A stretch of DNA of 64,000 bases, taken from contig KE546974.1 in the NCBI GenBank assembly GCA_000442125.1, forward strand, positions 868,001 through 932,000, written 5' to 3'. Source of the stretch: Opeltia flavorubescens (lineage: Eukaryota; Ascomycota; Lecanoromycetes; Teloschistales; Teloschistaceae). The notes under the pieces are model-generated. The model worked only from the letters and a program-made list of their open reading frames with translations, was not told the origin of the DNA and made no database searches. The position numbers were made by a program, and so were the translations under genes. Of this stretch, positions 9,330 through 21,963 are shown piece by piece (the first letter of the stretch is position 1; each line of letters begins with the position of its first letter).

Positions 9330-12300
9330 ATGAGCAGGTAAGATCCAAGAGAGCCCTTATTAGGCATTCCTATGTGATCAAGACAAGTCACTCTTCTAAC
9401 CGCTCACAGATCAGAGAATGATCTAGCGATCAACATTCGCAAAGCAACGAGCATTGAAGAGACCGCTCCCAAACGAAAGCATGTCCGAGCATGTATTGTC
9501 TATACATGGGACCACAAGTCCTCTCAGTCTTTCTGGGCAGGAATGAAAGTGCAGCCAGTCCTCGCCGATGAGGTTCAGACATTCAAGGCCTTGATCACCG
9601 TGCATAAAGTACTTCAGGAGGGTCATCCGATAGCTGTCAAAGATGCGCAAGCGAACGTCAACTGGCTCGAAAGCTTGACCAGGGGCATATCCGGTGAAGG
9701 TCTTCGAGGTTATGGACCATTACTGCGCGACTATGTATATTTCTTGATGGCAAAACTTGCTTTCCACCGGCAGCACCCCGAGTTTAATGGTCTTTTCGAG
9801 TACGAGGAGTACATAAGCCTTAAGTCCATCAATGATCCAAACGAAGGTTACGAAACTATATCCGACCTGATGACCCTCCAGGACCAGATCGACTCATTTC
9901 AGAAGCTCATCTTTGCTCACTTTCGAGGCGGTGCAAACAATGAGTGCAGAATATCAGCCCTCGTTCCTCTGGTCCAAGAGAGTTATGGTATCTACAAATT
10001 CATCACGAGCATGTTACGTGCTATGCATACTACTACGGGTGATGATGAAGCCCTCAGTCCCTTGCGCGGACGATACGACACACAGCATTATCGTCTCTTG
10101 AAATTCTACTACGAATGCTCGAATCTTCGATACTTGACGAGTCTGATCACCGTACCGAAGCTTCCACAAGAGCCACCAAACCTTCTTTCTGAAGATGACG
10201 AACGACCCGCATTGCCTCGACGCCCCGCAAGAGACTTGGAGTCTAAGGAAGACAGAGACCCAACACCACCTCCCCCGCCTGCAAACAATGCTCCTGATCC
10301 TGAACCGATCAATGAATTCTGGAAGAATGAGCAAAGACGTCAGCAGGAGGAATTTGACGCAGAGCAGAGAAGATTACAGGAGCAATGGAATAACCAGCAA
10401 TATCAGCAACAATTGGCGCAACAGCAGTTGGAGCGCGAATACGAAGAGCAGCGAAGGCAGCAAGCTGAGCAGCAAAGACTGGCTCAGGAACAGCTGATGC
10501 AGCAACAATACCAGGCACAGACCCAGGGCCGGATGGCAGAATTGGAACGGGAGAATTTGAATGCGAGAGCCCAGTACGAGCAGGATCAGCTCATGCTTCA
10601 ACAATATGATCGAAGGATGAAAGATCTCGAAAATCAGCTCCAACAGCTCAACAGCAACTTTAGCCAACAAACCGCCTCAAAAGACGACCAGATACGTTCT
10701 CTCCAAGAGCAGGTGAACACCTGGCGGACGAAATACGAAGCACTAGCCAAGCTGTATTCGCAACTGCGCAGTGAGCACCTGGATCTTCTACAGAAGTTCA
10801 AAGGGGTTCAGCTGAAGGCTGCATCTGCGCAAGAAGCGATTGACAAGAGAGAGAAGCTAGAACGCGAAATTAAGACCAAGAATCTTGAATTGGCAGACAT
10901 GATTCGGGAAAGAGATCGAGCGCTGCACGAGAAAGACCGGGTCACAGGCGGAAATAGAGAAGAAGTTGATAAGCTCAAGCGTGAATTGCGACTGGCCACC
11001 GAGAAAGCCGACAACGCCGAACGAGCAAAAGGTTCAGAGTTATCTTCAATGCTAGCCAAGTATAATCGAGAGATGGCAGACCTTGAGGAGGCACTCCGGG
11101 TACGAATCTTGGAATTCAAGGGAAGACCGTTGTTGGTGTGGACTGACTTGCATACAGAAAAAGAGTCGTGCTCTTGACGATGTCCACGCCAAGTTCGGAG
11201 AACGCGACGGAGATCTCGAACGAAGTCTGCGGGAGAAGGAAGAAGAGCTTGAGATCTATAAGTCTGGGATGGACCAAACTCTTCTTGAGCTCAACGAATT
11301 GAAAATGGTATCGGGGAAATCTCCCGCTGTCGATATGACGTGCTAACTTTAAACAGAACGGAGGAGATACTGACAAAGCTCTCGACGATCAGATCGATCA
11401 AGTGCTCTTGAGCAATATCCAGAAGATCCACGATATCATCGATTCGGTATTGCAAAGCGGTGTGCAGCGAGTGGATGATGCCCTTTACGAACTCGACTCT
11501 ACCATGCAAGCCGGAAATCAGAATGCCTCGGCTCCTTATGTCCTCTCTCAGATAGAGAAGGCTTCTTCTAGCGCAACAGAATTCTCAACCGCTTTCAATA
11601 ATTTCATCGCGGATGGACCGAACAGCCCGCATGCTGAAATCATTCGGACCATCAACGTCTTTGCTGGATCAATAGCAGATGTGCTGAGCAACACGAAAGG
11701 CCTCACACGGTTCGCTACCGAGGAAAGGAAATCCGAACAACTGATCAATGCAGCCAGACAATCGGCCTTGTCCACCCTCAATTTCTTCCGTGCCCTCCAA
11801 TCATTTCGCCTGGAAGGTCTTGAAGACACCAAGAAGACTGACGTCGTGATCAACAACAATCACGAGGTCCTTATGAACCTTCAAAAGCTCTCCAAGCTCG
11901 CCGATGCCTTTGCCCCCAAGTCCGGCAAGATTACCAATGCGACCGGAGACTTGGGTGACCTCGTAGACCGAGAGTTGACGAATGCCGCCAAGGCGATCGA
12001 TGCCGCAGCAGAGCGCCTGAATAAGATGATGAAGAAACCTCGGGAAGGCTACAGCACCTACGAGCTTCGCATCCATGACAGTATCCTTGAAGCGGCCATT
12101 GCTGTGACCAACGCGATTGCGCAGCTCATCAAGGCAGCCACAGCTTCGCAACAAGAAATTGTCAAGGAGGGCCGAGGGTCTTCATCGCGCACGGCGTTCT
12201 ACAAGAAGAACAACAGGTGGACGGAAGGCCTTATCAGTGCGGCGAAAGCTGTTGCGTCTTCCACCAACACCCTCATCGAGACGGCTGATGGTGTCATTAG

Positions 12301-12722
12301 CGGCAGAAACAGCCCTGAGCAGCTGATTGTTGCCAGCAACGACGTCACCGCCTCAACCGCACAGCTCGTTGCGGCAAGTAGGGTGAAGGCCAATTTTGGG
12401 AGCCGAACACAGGATCGCCTGGAGGAAGCGAGCAAGGCTGTTGGGAAAGCATGCCGAAGTCTCGTTCGGCAGGTACAGGATATCATTGCGCAGAAGAACC
12501 GGGACGAAGGCGAGGACATCGATTATGGGAAGCTCAGCGGCCACGAGTTCAAGGTTCGGGAGATGGAACAACAGGTAGGCTTTCTCTTGTGTTTCTCTGA
12601 CTCTAATATGATGTTAACGAGCGACTTCTACCCAGGTTGAGATACTTCAGCTTGAGAATAATCTCGCGCAGGCTAGACAGCGGCTAGGAGAGATGCGGAA
12701 AATATCGTATCAAGAAGAGTAG
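9330..12722 (+). CDS. SLA2: Cytoskeleton assembly control / endocytic adaptor SLA2
   Basis: Joins 9330..9337, 9410..11099, 11158..11307, 11357..12574 and 12636..12722, giving 1050 aa. The first coding exon is only 8 nt (ATG AGC AG); splicing it to 9410 gives MSRSENDLAINIRKATSIEE, the standard start of the ANTH domain (about residues 5-270), which binds PI(4,5)P2. A Pro-rich linker and a Gln-rich coiled coil (about 290-560) follow, then the I/LWEQ (THATCH) actin-binding domain (about 790-1020). The family couples clathrin-coated pits to actin. Intron 1 has a CTAAC branch site near 9396 and a CACAG acceptor. SLA2 is the classic flank of the MAT locus in ascomycetes, as it is here: its 3' end faces MAT1-1-1 across 2.8 kb. 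Confidence 0.96.
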
Positions 12723-15507
12723 TGGCCAAGAAAGCGGGGGTTCGGTGTATGATCAATGGTTTCAAGAGTTGTGGTAGAGCGAGCATGTAAAATATCGTTG
12801 CAGTATATACCCGTTTTGCAGAATAGGAGCATTGCGGTCAGTTCATGATCGCACATTTGGCAATCTCTTATCTTTTCATGAGTTTCACCAATGGATTCAG
12901 ACCTCACAGCGCCACCTTTAGTCCATATGATTCGTACCAGGTGTTTCTACTGTCTGCGCAATAGGGAAGGTTGCCGGTAGTCGTACGGATGATCCGTTAT
13001 CGCAATGTCTCAGCGAGGAATGTATGGCCTACTCCTAATCCCCCCTTTCGCCCTCCCTCTCTTCCTTACTAAAGTCACGATGAACATCGCAACCCGATAT
13101 ATCCATCGCATATTTTGAAACGAGTTCGATTCTCGCACGATCCCCGCTTGTTCTACGCAAAGTGAACCGAATCCCTCGCACTTGTGATCGACGGGTTGAA
13201 GTAAAAATAGGCTTCGAGGGAAGAGTGGCCTCAGGGAGGTAGAGAGAACCGCTGAGTGGCTCTGTTGACGAGGAAAGCATTATGCTGATATTTGACGGTT
13301 AACCATGAAATAGACGCACCGCAATCGGTCATAGAGCTCGCAGGCAAGAGATATTCAGGAAGTCTGACCAATAGCTACTCAACAGCCCAGGCTCTTGGCT
13401 TCTGAAATCCCTCGTTCGTGACACACCGCTTCCCATCAGGTTCCACCACTGCAAATGTCCATCTCGGCTACGACTGAAAAGCCATATGGCGGAGTTCCAG
13501 GCCATACCGCTCAACATCCGGAAATGCCAATGTACTCGGCGCTTACCGCCACGAAAGTACGACGAGTGTCTGACCAGACTTTTCGCTGTCAGCAGGAGTG
13601 GCAAAGAGGATGGAAAAGGGAAAAACGCCGACGGAATGGGAGGAGTGTCTTTGAAACCAATGGCCGCTTCCGCATCGCGGCAGGAAAAGCTTCGGTAGCC
13701 CAGGCCCATTCTACTGGGAAATGCAGTAGGTGTACAGCGCATGGATAAGGTGCAAAGATGGGCCTGCAATGCCCCCTCGAGCCTGTCAAACGTGGAGCCG
13801 TGGACTACGAGCGCAGATAGACTGCAGTTGTAGTCACGACGTCAAAATCTATGGCCATCAATAAGAAGCGGCCAGTCGTGTACATTCCGTGGATGACGAC
13901 CCCAATTCTAATGCTCGTAATTGGAACTCATCGCAACGACCAGGCGAGGTAAAAGGCTCGAGGCGTGCGCCACCTTGGCTAAACGGCCTCCGCCTAGAAG
14001 AGTAGGATTTGAGGTTCCGAAAGACAATACTATGCAGCAATACCGTACGCGCAGTATGTTCGCATCGGCTGTCTTCCTTACACTGCGCAGAGAGTCTGGG
14101 ACGGCTTTCGATCACTTTACTTCCATGGTCTACCTAGAGGCTCGCCACTCAAACCGAGACGTTGCAGAGATGGAAGAAAAGAGCAGCTCGGTCAGCTAGT
14201 ACGGTCTCTAAATCCAAAAACTTACCGTCGAAAAGTGGAAGCTGGCAACGGTCATAGCATGTATCGTGCGGAGAGTAAACAGATATGTCGCCGACTGCGC
14301 TTTCAATTCAAGACGAAAAGCTGGTGGTGATGGAAAAGGCCTGAGGAGTAGCTAGCTGTCATCCGGAGGCTTCAAGGGTATCGATCGGTGTTCCCACTGC
14401 CGCTCTCATCTCGGAAATGTGTCTCCAGAGTGGTGATACTTCCTTACGAAGTCGAATATTGGCCTTTTGGTATTTCTCCGTCTTATCTCTCCGGGAGAAG
14501 AAGGACGGCGACCTATGCTCCAAACAAGGACCCTATTGACAGGCTTTATGACAGCGATGAGGACATTCGAAGTTGTTCTTGGCAGCAAATACTCAGATGT
14601 CACATCTTGACCGATGCTCTGATAGATCACAGGTCTCCCAGTCTCTTATAGCTCTTCTGACTTCTCGCTCATATGGTAGGTAACAAAATTGCTTGAACCT
14701 AAAAAGAGAGAGTTCACACACGTATGTTTTCTCACTACTTTTGTCTTTGGCCTTACTACTCATTATACTCCAGTGATGGATTATGTCAGAGATGTTTGAT
14801 TTATTGCAATGTTCTCGTATATAATGATTTGCAACTGACGTGGCGATTCTTTTCATAGCCTCGGTCTACGTGGCAGGATTCCATGGCAGCGACGCTCACA
14901 TATAGAATGATTGAGGTATATCCTTTTCTCGTTGGTCTTGCAAGATGAAGTTGGCTCGAACATATGGTGGCATCATGCATGGTCCACTTCTCATGCCGGA
15001 AAAGCGCCTTTCGTCCGGAAGCGCTTGGGTGCTGATCCGCCCGCGCCTTCTTCCCGCCGATGTGTTGTTGAAGGTTTCCATTGGTAGGCAAAAAGCCAGC
15101 ATGCTGTGCCTCATTCTGGGCGCGTAGAAACTCTATTCGCACTACATGCATTCGAAGTCCTCGAGATGCTCCTTGAACGCTTGTCGATTGGTCAACAGTA
15201 GTACACATGGGATATGCTTGTCATGAAAGTAGTTTTTTGTCTAAGCCGAGCTGACTATTTTACCACAAATATATACTATTGCTCGTCAGGTGCAGCCCCA
15301 AATCCTGTCCTACCGTTGTTACGCTCGATTCCAAAATACAGATTGCAAAGATCGAGCCTTTTGCTTGCCAAAGTCCGGAGCGCAAGTAAAAGGATCCAGC
15401 TCCCATAAAAATATCCTCATGTGCACACTCTTCAAACGTAGAGGCAAGCGGCCTAACACATTATCAATATGTTACAAAATGTTTCTACGCAATATGACTT
15501 ACATAGA
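12723..15507. other. Long non-coding region between SLA2 and MAT1-1-1
   Basis: 2785 bp between the converging 3' ends of SLA2 and MAT1-1-1. Open frames of 60-146 codons occur on both strands (for example 13329-13769 on - and 13455-13748 on +), but they overlap one another, show no domain and have no convincing start or splice context. There is no HMG-box, no alpha-box duplicate and no tRNA that I can support. The base composition is like the neighbouring genes, so this is not RIP-degraded. It may be idiomorph-specific sequence. Confidence 0.5.
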
Positions 15508-16684
15508 TCAGTTAGCGAATGCGTCTTGATTGATCCATGAGCTGATATCAAAAGCATCCCATTGATCGCCCTTAGTTGGCTCAAAGATGTTTGGAGTAGT
15601 GGCAGGGTCGAATGACAGGATGCCATCGCCCATTGATGAATTAGCAGAGTTGGTGTTCGCAATATTCGTCAGCGTCGTGGAGTTTCCTGCTGGAGTGGTC
15701 TGCGAATTCGAAACCGTGATGTTTGGGACCGTGTTAGTGGAAGCAGTCCTCGAATCTGCGAACTGCTGAAAGCCCGGGCTGGAAATCGCTGCACTGGCGA
15801 GATAATTATGAGCAACATCGTTTGTGCTAGTGGAATAATTAAAGGCGCCGCGAGAGGTATTGCTGGCTGGAGCGGCATTGCCGTTCATCCCGTGGAGTGT
15901 TGCAACTTGATCGGGTATGTGTTGATCATTCTGACCAATGTTCTCCTCATTCTTTCCATGAAGCTGCGCTGAAGCTGCCATAGCTAAGACTGGTTGATGG
16001 TTTGGCATCATGACAATGGATCCCAAATCCCCAACATAGCCATGTTGGCAAGCGTAGGCGACAATGTCTTCGGTTGAGATATTAGTGTGCCGGTCGTGGT
16101 CCGGAACTTCAACCTTAGCTGTTTTCGCAAGAGACACGCTGCCATGCTCATTGACAGATATCTCCCAACCCATAACAGCAAGGTAGCACTGAGGCTTAAT
16201 GAGCCCGAGGAGATCCGCAACAAGCGTGAGGAAAATATCCAAAGGAGCATGTTCTTTGCCAACATGGTCACGGATGATCGAGTAGGCCTTAGCTGCGAGA
16301 GCCCACTTTGCCTTGAAAACGTCATGCTCCCAGAGAAATACTATGTAGGTTGAGATAACTTTCTGTTCAAATTCTGTGAAAAGGACCGAATAGTAGCCTA
16401 AGTGGCGATGAGCTTTTTATTTTTGACTAACATTGCACGAGGTACTTACAGCGAAAGGCCATGAAAGAATTCAGAGGGCGAGAATTCTTCCCCTTGCCTT
16501 GATTGTTGTCTTTCTTCGCCTTTACAATTCCTCCGATTTGATGAGGTTGAGAAAGGAGCTTAGGGATTTCAATACCATAGTTGTTCCCCAAGGCCGTAAG
16601 ATCACGAGCGCATGTCGCAGACTGCACGGTCGCGAGTTGATAAGGGCTCATTGAGTTGACCAACTTTTGAAGCGTACTCTCCAT
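15508..16684 (-). CDS. MAT1-1-1: Mating-type protein MAT1-1-1 (alpha-box transcription factor)
   Basis: Complement join(15508..16397, 16450..16684), 374 aa, with one 52-nt intron (16398-16449). The intron splits the alpha box right after RPLNSFMAFR, a position conserved in ascomycete MAT1-1-1 genes; across the junction the protein reads CYYSVLFTEFEQKV. The alpha box runs from about residue 65 to 175 and includes KAKWALAAKAYSIIRD and the closing YLAVMGWEI. The remaining 200 residues are rich in Ser, Thr and Asn and end in a short acidic-aromatic tail. The protein is a nuclear DNA-binding regulator that sets MAT1-1 identity and drives pheromone and receptor genes. It lies between SLA2 and APN2 on the strand of APN2. 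Confidence 0.96.
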
Positions 16685-17389
16685 TGTATTGCTTATTGAT
16701 TTCGAACGAGTAAAAGACCAGGTTGTAAACCTACTGATGGATTCAACTGCAAGGAAAGCCGAAAGACGAGACGCCTGTTCTCGTCAAGTGTAATGGAAGT
16801 TGGGAGTATGATTCGGTGAGAGGAGGTTGTAGGTTGGAAGGACTTAAAGAGAAGTTATTCTTTGTTTGTTTCAAGTACAAGTAAGGCTGAGGTCTCACAG
16901 GTGACGAGTTGACTAAGGCCCAACAGATATTTAGGCTCTGTCTCAAAGTGAGTCATTCATCTTCACTGGATTCACTTAAAGCCCAACAAACGGCTATATT
17001 CACTCGCCAATCTCACTAATTAACCACCTCATGAATTTGTCATGGTGCCTTTTCCTTCGGCGCCTTCTTCTTACGACGTAGAGCGCAGTCATTACTCAAA
17101 AAAGCAAACCAAGTGATTGGCCGTAACCACCGAACGGGGATGAAGGGGATGGGATTCCCATGGCGTGTGATCTCAGCTTTCTCACAGTCAGCCGATGTTG
17201 AAAACTTCGATGGTTAATGCCTTACGGAATTTCTTAGCAAGACTTCGAAGACTTGCACCTTCATCTGTAGTCACAAGGTCAAATTCTTTTGGCGTAGGCC
17301 TCTGCTCTCAATCAGTTTCAACGCTGCTGCAAGGTCTGGAAAGGCTCACCCGTGAGGTCTTCTGGTGCCGTACCTATCCTTTGGTCAAC
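16685..17389. other. MAT1-1-1 upstream region
   Basis: 705 bp between the MAT1-1-1 start and the 3' end of the accessory gene. Both genes read leftward, so this should hold the MAT1-1-1 promoter. I see no further gene and identified no regulator site with confidence. Confidence 0.5.
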
Positions 17390-18356
17390 TCAGTGCCATA
17401 TCAATCGAAGGTCTACCCACGATTCGCACAGTTCGCTTGTATCCTTTGTGCACAACTCTTCCAGCAATTCCATTGTGTGCCTATGTGGCATTGTCAACTT
17501 CACCGATTTCTCAGCAGAGGAGCAACCGCTAATTACTTGAACTTTTGGTAATGGTTTACCTAGAACCTGATTTTGCAACCATTGTTAGTTCATTACCACC
17601 TTATTTGACATGGTAAAAGATAAGTTGTAGCGAAGAGCCTACCTGGATGAGCGATCTCTTATTTATCAGATGGTCCGCGAGAGTAGCACCCAATAACCGA
17701 AAAGCCGACCAGGTCAACAACTGTGAACATCCCTGCGAATATGGAAGGGGCCTGGAGAGTCCGCTTCCTGGTGCCTGTCCATGGAGGAATTGTTGCCATA
17801 CTGTTCGAGTAACGTCATACTCGGGGAGTATCTTTTTTCTCTGTCTCTCAAGATTTTCCTGGTATTCAGCATTTTCCGTTTTGTCGGCCGCATCCTGTAA
17901 CGCCAGATGATCCAATACTTTTTGGAGCTCCAGCTTCATTACTTGGGGAAACCATTCTTGTGTTCGGTCTGGGAAGAGTTCTGGGTGCTGAAGAAGACGC
18001 TTCAACTCGGCCTTTGTTTTGTCGAGTACGACGAAGATTGCTGCCTCAAGTCCATGCGTGCGATCTAACATGAAGAGGACATACATGATCCGGATGTTCA
18101 CCATCATAGCGTCAAGTAACTCTCGGCAACATGGGGATCCTGCTCTTGTGGATTCTAAATCATCAGCGCAGCAAACCGAAAGGAGCGGATACGCAGAAGC
18201 ACCGGAAATAGCGCCCTTTTCAAAGCCATCATAGTCCCAGAACCTAGCTTCTTGAGCTCTTTTCGCCCTCTCTCTGGGGTTTGTGTATCGCAAATCTTGA
18301 TTTCTGAGATCAATGGGGAATTCAACCAAAGGCTTCGAAGCTTCCGCCGATTCCAT
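17390..18356 (-). CDS. MAT-locus accessory protein of unknown function
   Basis: Complement join(17390..17566, 17643..18356), 296 aa. The start is the ATG at 18356 (MESAEASKPLVEF); the frame is open further upstream but without family support. A 76-nt intron (17567-17642) in phase 0 joins RSLIQ to VLGKPLPKVQV, and the second exon ends IWH-stop. The protein is soluble and mostly helical, with a basic stretch (NPRERAKRAQEARFWDYDG, about residues 25-43) and a cysteine-containing segment (SVCCADD). I see no known DNA-binding domain. Its place between MAT1-1-1 and APN2, on their strand, makes it a second idiomorph gene. Lecanoromycetes and some other groups carry an extra MAT1-1 gene here (named MAT1-1-7 in lichens, MAT1-1-4 elsewhere); which of these it matches, if any, I cannot tell. 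Confidence 0.72.
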
Positions 18357-19721
18357 CTTGCCTTGCCTCTGGAGGATCCTGCAGTCAAATTTGGCACTAG
18401 CGATGAGAATGAAATCAGCAATGGAAAAACATCGCAGTTGATTTATGTTGCACCAGTTATTGATGGCGGGAGTGGTGACATCAGAATATATGCAACCATT
18501 GTTTTGAATAAGCGACTTCACATCACATCACATCTTCATCAACCTGCTCCGCATGCAACATCACCAGCTTCATCACATGCGTACAGTTCCAGCCGTATAT
18601 ATGGCCCAATTCTCTATGAGCCTTTTCTTAGTTGTATAATGCCTCTACTGCTTACTATTCGCGCTCATCTCCTGCCTCATTTCTCATCAGGTTCTGGGCA
18701 TTCGACGCTCTTAGTAATACTTCACTTCTTTGATCAGCATCTCAATGCGTCATAATACATGCGATCTTTACTTCCGGAGGACGCAGATTTTATCAAGACT
18801 GTCATAGCCAAAGCTCAGGAGCAGGAGTTTGATGGTGAAATTTCCGAAACGCAGCTTGCAGAGATCCAGCGAGGTCTTTCCCACTTCTCAAACCTGTGGG
18901 ATGTGGCCTAGGGGTATCGTTGTGCTGCCAGGCAGTCTCAACGCTGCCGGCTTTCTTTTGGAGGGACTTGGCTCGTTTCAACAGCGAGCGCTTGGGTCGT
19001 TGTGTTTGACAACTTGGCAAAATCATGTTTATAGGAGTTGTCTGCCAGTTCTACAAATCACAGAAGGGGTTCAATACCCAACCAGAATCCTCCATGCGCT
19101 TCGTGATTTCCACATCTACGTTCGCCATTCCAGTGACACCTCCCAAAGCTATCTCCACTATTCCTTCGAAAGCTGGGCCGCTGGGCCTTTGGTCCCTGAT
19201 GACAAGCCATATCGTAAATCAACAACCTAGCTCTGATCTCCGACCGGTTGCCCTGATGCTATCCCCCCGTCAACAAGTTCTCTACGTTTCGTTATGTTGG
19301 GTCAAGGTTGTCCCATTCAGCAGGGAGCACTGGTCACAGGGTTGACTTTTGGTGCAACCTGTGGCTCCTCCCAACAGGAATGGCATTGACACATGACGTG
19401 GGCTAAAGACCCCTGTAGCTCTTCCCAACAGAAATAGCTTGACCCGAAAAGAATATAGCGCGATAAAGCCGGTGCTATTCCCCGGCGCCTTTTGTGACAA
19501 ACGTTACTATATCCGAAGATCGATAGTCACGGGTCAACAGTTATGAGGTCCACGTCAACTGTGGTACTTTGGGCTGAGATTCTGGAACCTCTGAGCTCAA
19601 CCATATGATGGGAAGGAAAATCAAGCAATCAAAAAGACATGCGGACACTGGGTATCTTACTAGCAGTGCAAAGAAGAAGATGAGGTAAAATATTCCCTAA
19701 GATCTTTATATGCCCTATTCC
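18357..19721. other. Region between the MAT accessory gene and APN2
   Basis: 1365 bp. It contains the accessory-gene promoter and the APN2 3' end. Open frames up to 133 codons (18829-19230 on +) overlap others on the opposite strand and carry no recognisable domain, so none is called. A small repeat cluster lies at 19301-19443 and is listed separately. Confidence 0.5.
19301..19443. repeat. Short degenerate repeat cluster
   Basis: Two direct copies of about 33 bp, 19358-19390 and 19412-19443, start 54 bp apart and share CCTGT, GCTC and TCCCAACAG. They differ mainly by G-to-A and C-to-T changes. A third, weaker and inverted copy lies at about 19301-19340, so the stretch could fold into a hairpin. 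The origin is unknown; it may be a decayed insertion at the edge of the idiomorph. Confidence 0.5.
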
Positions 19722-21963
19722 TTAGCCAGACGCTGTGGGATTCCAATCGCTGCACCAGATGAACGTATGACATCGCCATTGCGTGTGCTTCTCCTTTTCT
19801 CCCGACGGTCCCAATGGTCGCGCACACATCCAAAAAGATCGTCCACGATTCATTCCGTTCTTCTTCGTCAACATAGTCTTGCATGGCTCCTCATGACCTT
19901 CACACAATGGTGGTGCCGGCTTTGTGAAGAGTTTCAACCACGATTCTTTGCTCTGAATGGGATCATGAATAGCGTCTGTGTCTTGTGACGAGCTGAAGTC
20001 TTTCGAGGGAGATGCTTGGGTAGAATGGGTACCAGTAGAGGCAGGAGCTTGGCTCGCAGGAGTTGAAGATGGACTCGCATTAATAGGCAACTTTGTCAGC
20101 TTCTCTTGACTTGAAAGCGCTGCATGACGGGTTTCTGAGTCTATAGCAGGCTGGAGTGCATGATCGGAGGTAAAGTACTGGCTCCCTGTGTCCTCGAAAG
20201 CAACAGGAATGTTGGGATCAGCAAGCGCAGTGTTCTTCGCCATCAGAAAACCTTTAAGGCTCTGTTGACCCTTTCCAGTCGCCGGCGTTTGGATCGGTGT
20301 TGCGGTGCCTGATTTCGATCGTTTGAGAGATCTTTGATTCGAAGCCTCTAATGCTGATCGCTTCTTACTGCTCGACAGTGACGCTATTTCCCGGCTGGAG
20401 GACCGAACAACAACACTAGTACCTAGTGAGTCCGCTTGAGCGATCGGAGTCGCGGGAACATGATTGGCTTTGTCATGCTTCACTGGGTTGATCCCTTTAA
20501 TCGTGGGAGCTAACTGTGTGCTTGGACCGTTAGGCAAGGACGGTTTTCGTGCAAACATGTCCCTGATATTTCTACGTCCATCGAACTCAGGAATTAACCT
20601 GCCTGACAGTGGGAGTATATCCTTTGTGGTATACTCTCGCCGTCGCTGGCCGTCGACGAAAATTCCAGGAGGGTTCAGTACATCCGAAGTATATACCATT
20701 TGACCGTCGATCTCAATCTGATCCTTGATGACTGCATAGACAGGGCAATGATCAGATCCCTGAATTATTTAGCTTCGTGAAATATTGTATCGCCCAAAAC
20801 TCACCATGAGTCCTTCCTGAATATTCGAATCGGAAAACCAGGTTTTCATGCTCAAGCTACACAAAACATAATCTATGCGTGACCCGTAGTTGCCAGGTCG
20901 TGCGTTGACCTTCTGCTCCCAGCAGGTAAACATGCCCTTGCGGTCAGGATGGAAGCCTCTGCAGATATCCCACAATACCGGTGCCTCTCTCCCTTCATCC
21001 CTGGCTTCAATTACCTGGCCGCCTTCAAGGAGTTGATTGAAAATGCGCCTTGCTGGCATGGATATATAATCCTCTTGGGTACAGCCGTTCTTACGCATCA
21101 CTGCCTCAGCGTTTGCAGTATCTAACTCTTCTCGCGATATGTTGAGATCCCCTGTCAGAAACACTCGCTTGCCCATTTTCGTCAGATTCCGTACTCGCGC
21201 GTCAAGGAGATCGAGGAAACTAAGTCGGAAGTCGTCTCTTGTTTCATCGCGGTTCGCTGGACTATATACGCCAATAAGAATGAAGGCTGGGAACTCAAGG
21301 ATGACACATCGACCTTCAGCGTCGAGCGTCGTGGGATCGACGAGAGAGGCCTCTAGTTGGCCTTTGGTCGGATAGCCACCGATCTGTTGTTCTTCAGGCC
21401 CTTCTGAAAAACTGACCGCCGAATTGGGTGGACAGAGCACGCCAGTGATACCTTCTTCAGCATGGATAGGAGCGCAAACAGACTGTCTCGTGTAGATGAC
21501 AACTCCTGAATAGCCTAGAACAAATAGTTAGCGCTGCCCTTTTATCGAGGGGAATTTGTGTGTACCTTTCTTGTGCTTTGGAAGGCTCCAGTAACAGTCC
21601 CAACCAGGAACAAGAACCATATCATCAATCAGATCCTTCCGTTGGATTTTGGTCTCTTGGAAAACAACGATATCTGCTTCCAGGATATCGAACATTGCCT
21701 ACGTAAATTAGCTATGAATTTCCATCCCCTCGTAAAACAACATGGCCTACAGCAAACGTTCTTTTGTCCCGCCATGGCTGATACCCGAACGGATTGCTGA
21801 AATTTTGAAATTAGCAAAGCGACAGGTGGGAAACAGTTGTATCAGCCAGCACAGGAAAACACCGACCGGATTCCGTTCACTACGGACGTGTGTTAGCCAT
21901 TTCGTTCTGGAAGAAGGCGATGTAGAGAAGACGTTTACCGTTCCAGGTAGTGATGCGGACCAT
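19722..21963 (-). CDS. APN2: AP endonuclease 2 (DNA lyase) APN2
   Basis: Complement join(19722..20759, 20805..21514, 21566..21698, 21751..21796, 21867..21879, 21939..21963), 654 aa. Spliced, it opens MVRITTWNVNGIRNPFGYQP, the hallmark N-terminus of exonuclease III-type AP endonucleases. Catalytic features are the metal-binding Glu43 (FQETK), GDLNI with its Asp and Asn, and the general-base His313 in GSDHCPV. A PIP-like box (QQSLKGFL) in the disordered middle would bind PCNA. A C-terminal GRF zinc finger carries CEGHEEPC and ends in FIWCSDW. The enzyme cleaves abasic sites and trims 3' blocks in base excision repair. Exon 2 is only 13 nt. It is the standard second flank of MAT in this group and is divergent from COX13. 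Confidence 0.95.

Noticed and set aside
13100-13180. GAGTTCGATTCTCGC, resembling a tRNA B box
   Set aside because: No matching A box, acceptor stem or anticodon stem can be drawn around it.
13329-13769. 146-codon frame on - between SLA2 and MAT1-1-1
   Set aside because: It overlaps frames of similar length on the other strand, has no recognisable domain and no neighbouring exon with matching phase.
18829-19230. 133-codon frame on + next to the MAT accessory gene
   Set aside because: Competing frames on both strands, no family resemblance and an adjacent repeat cluster; coding status cannot be supported.
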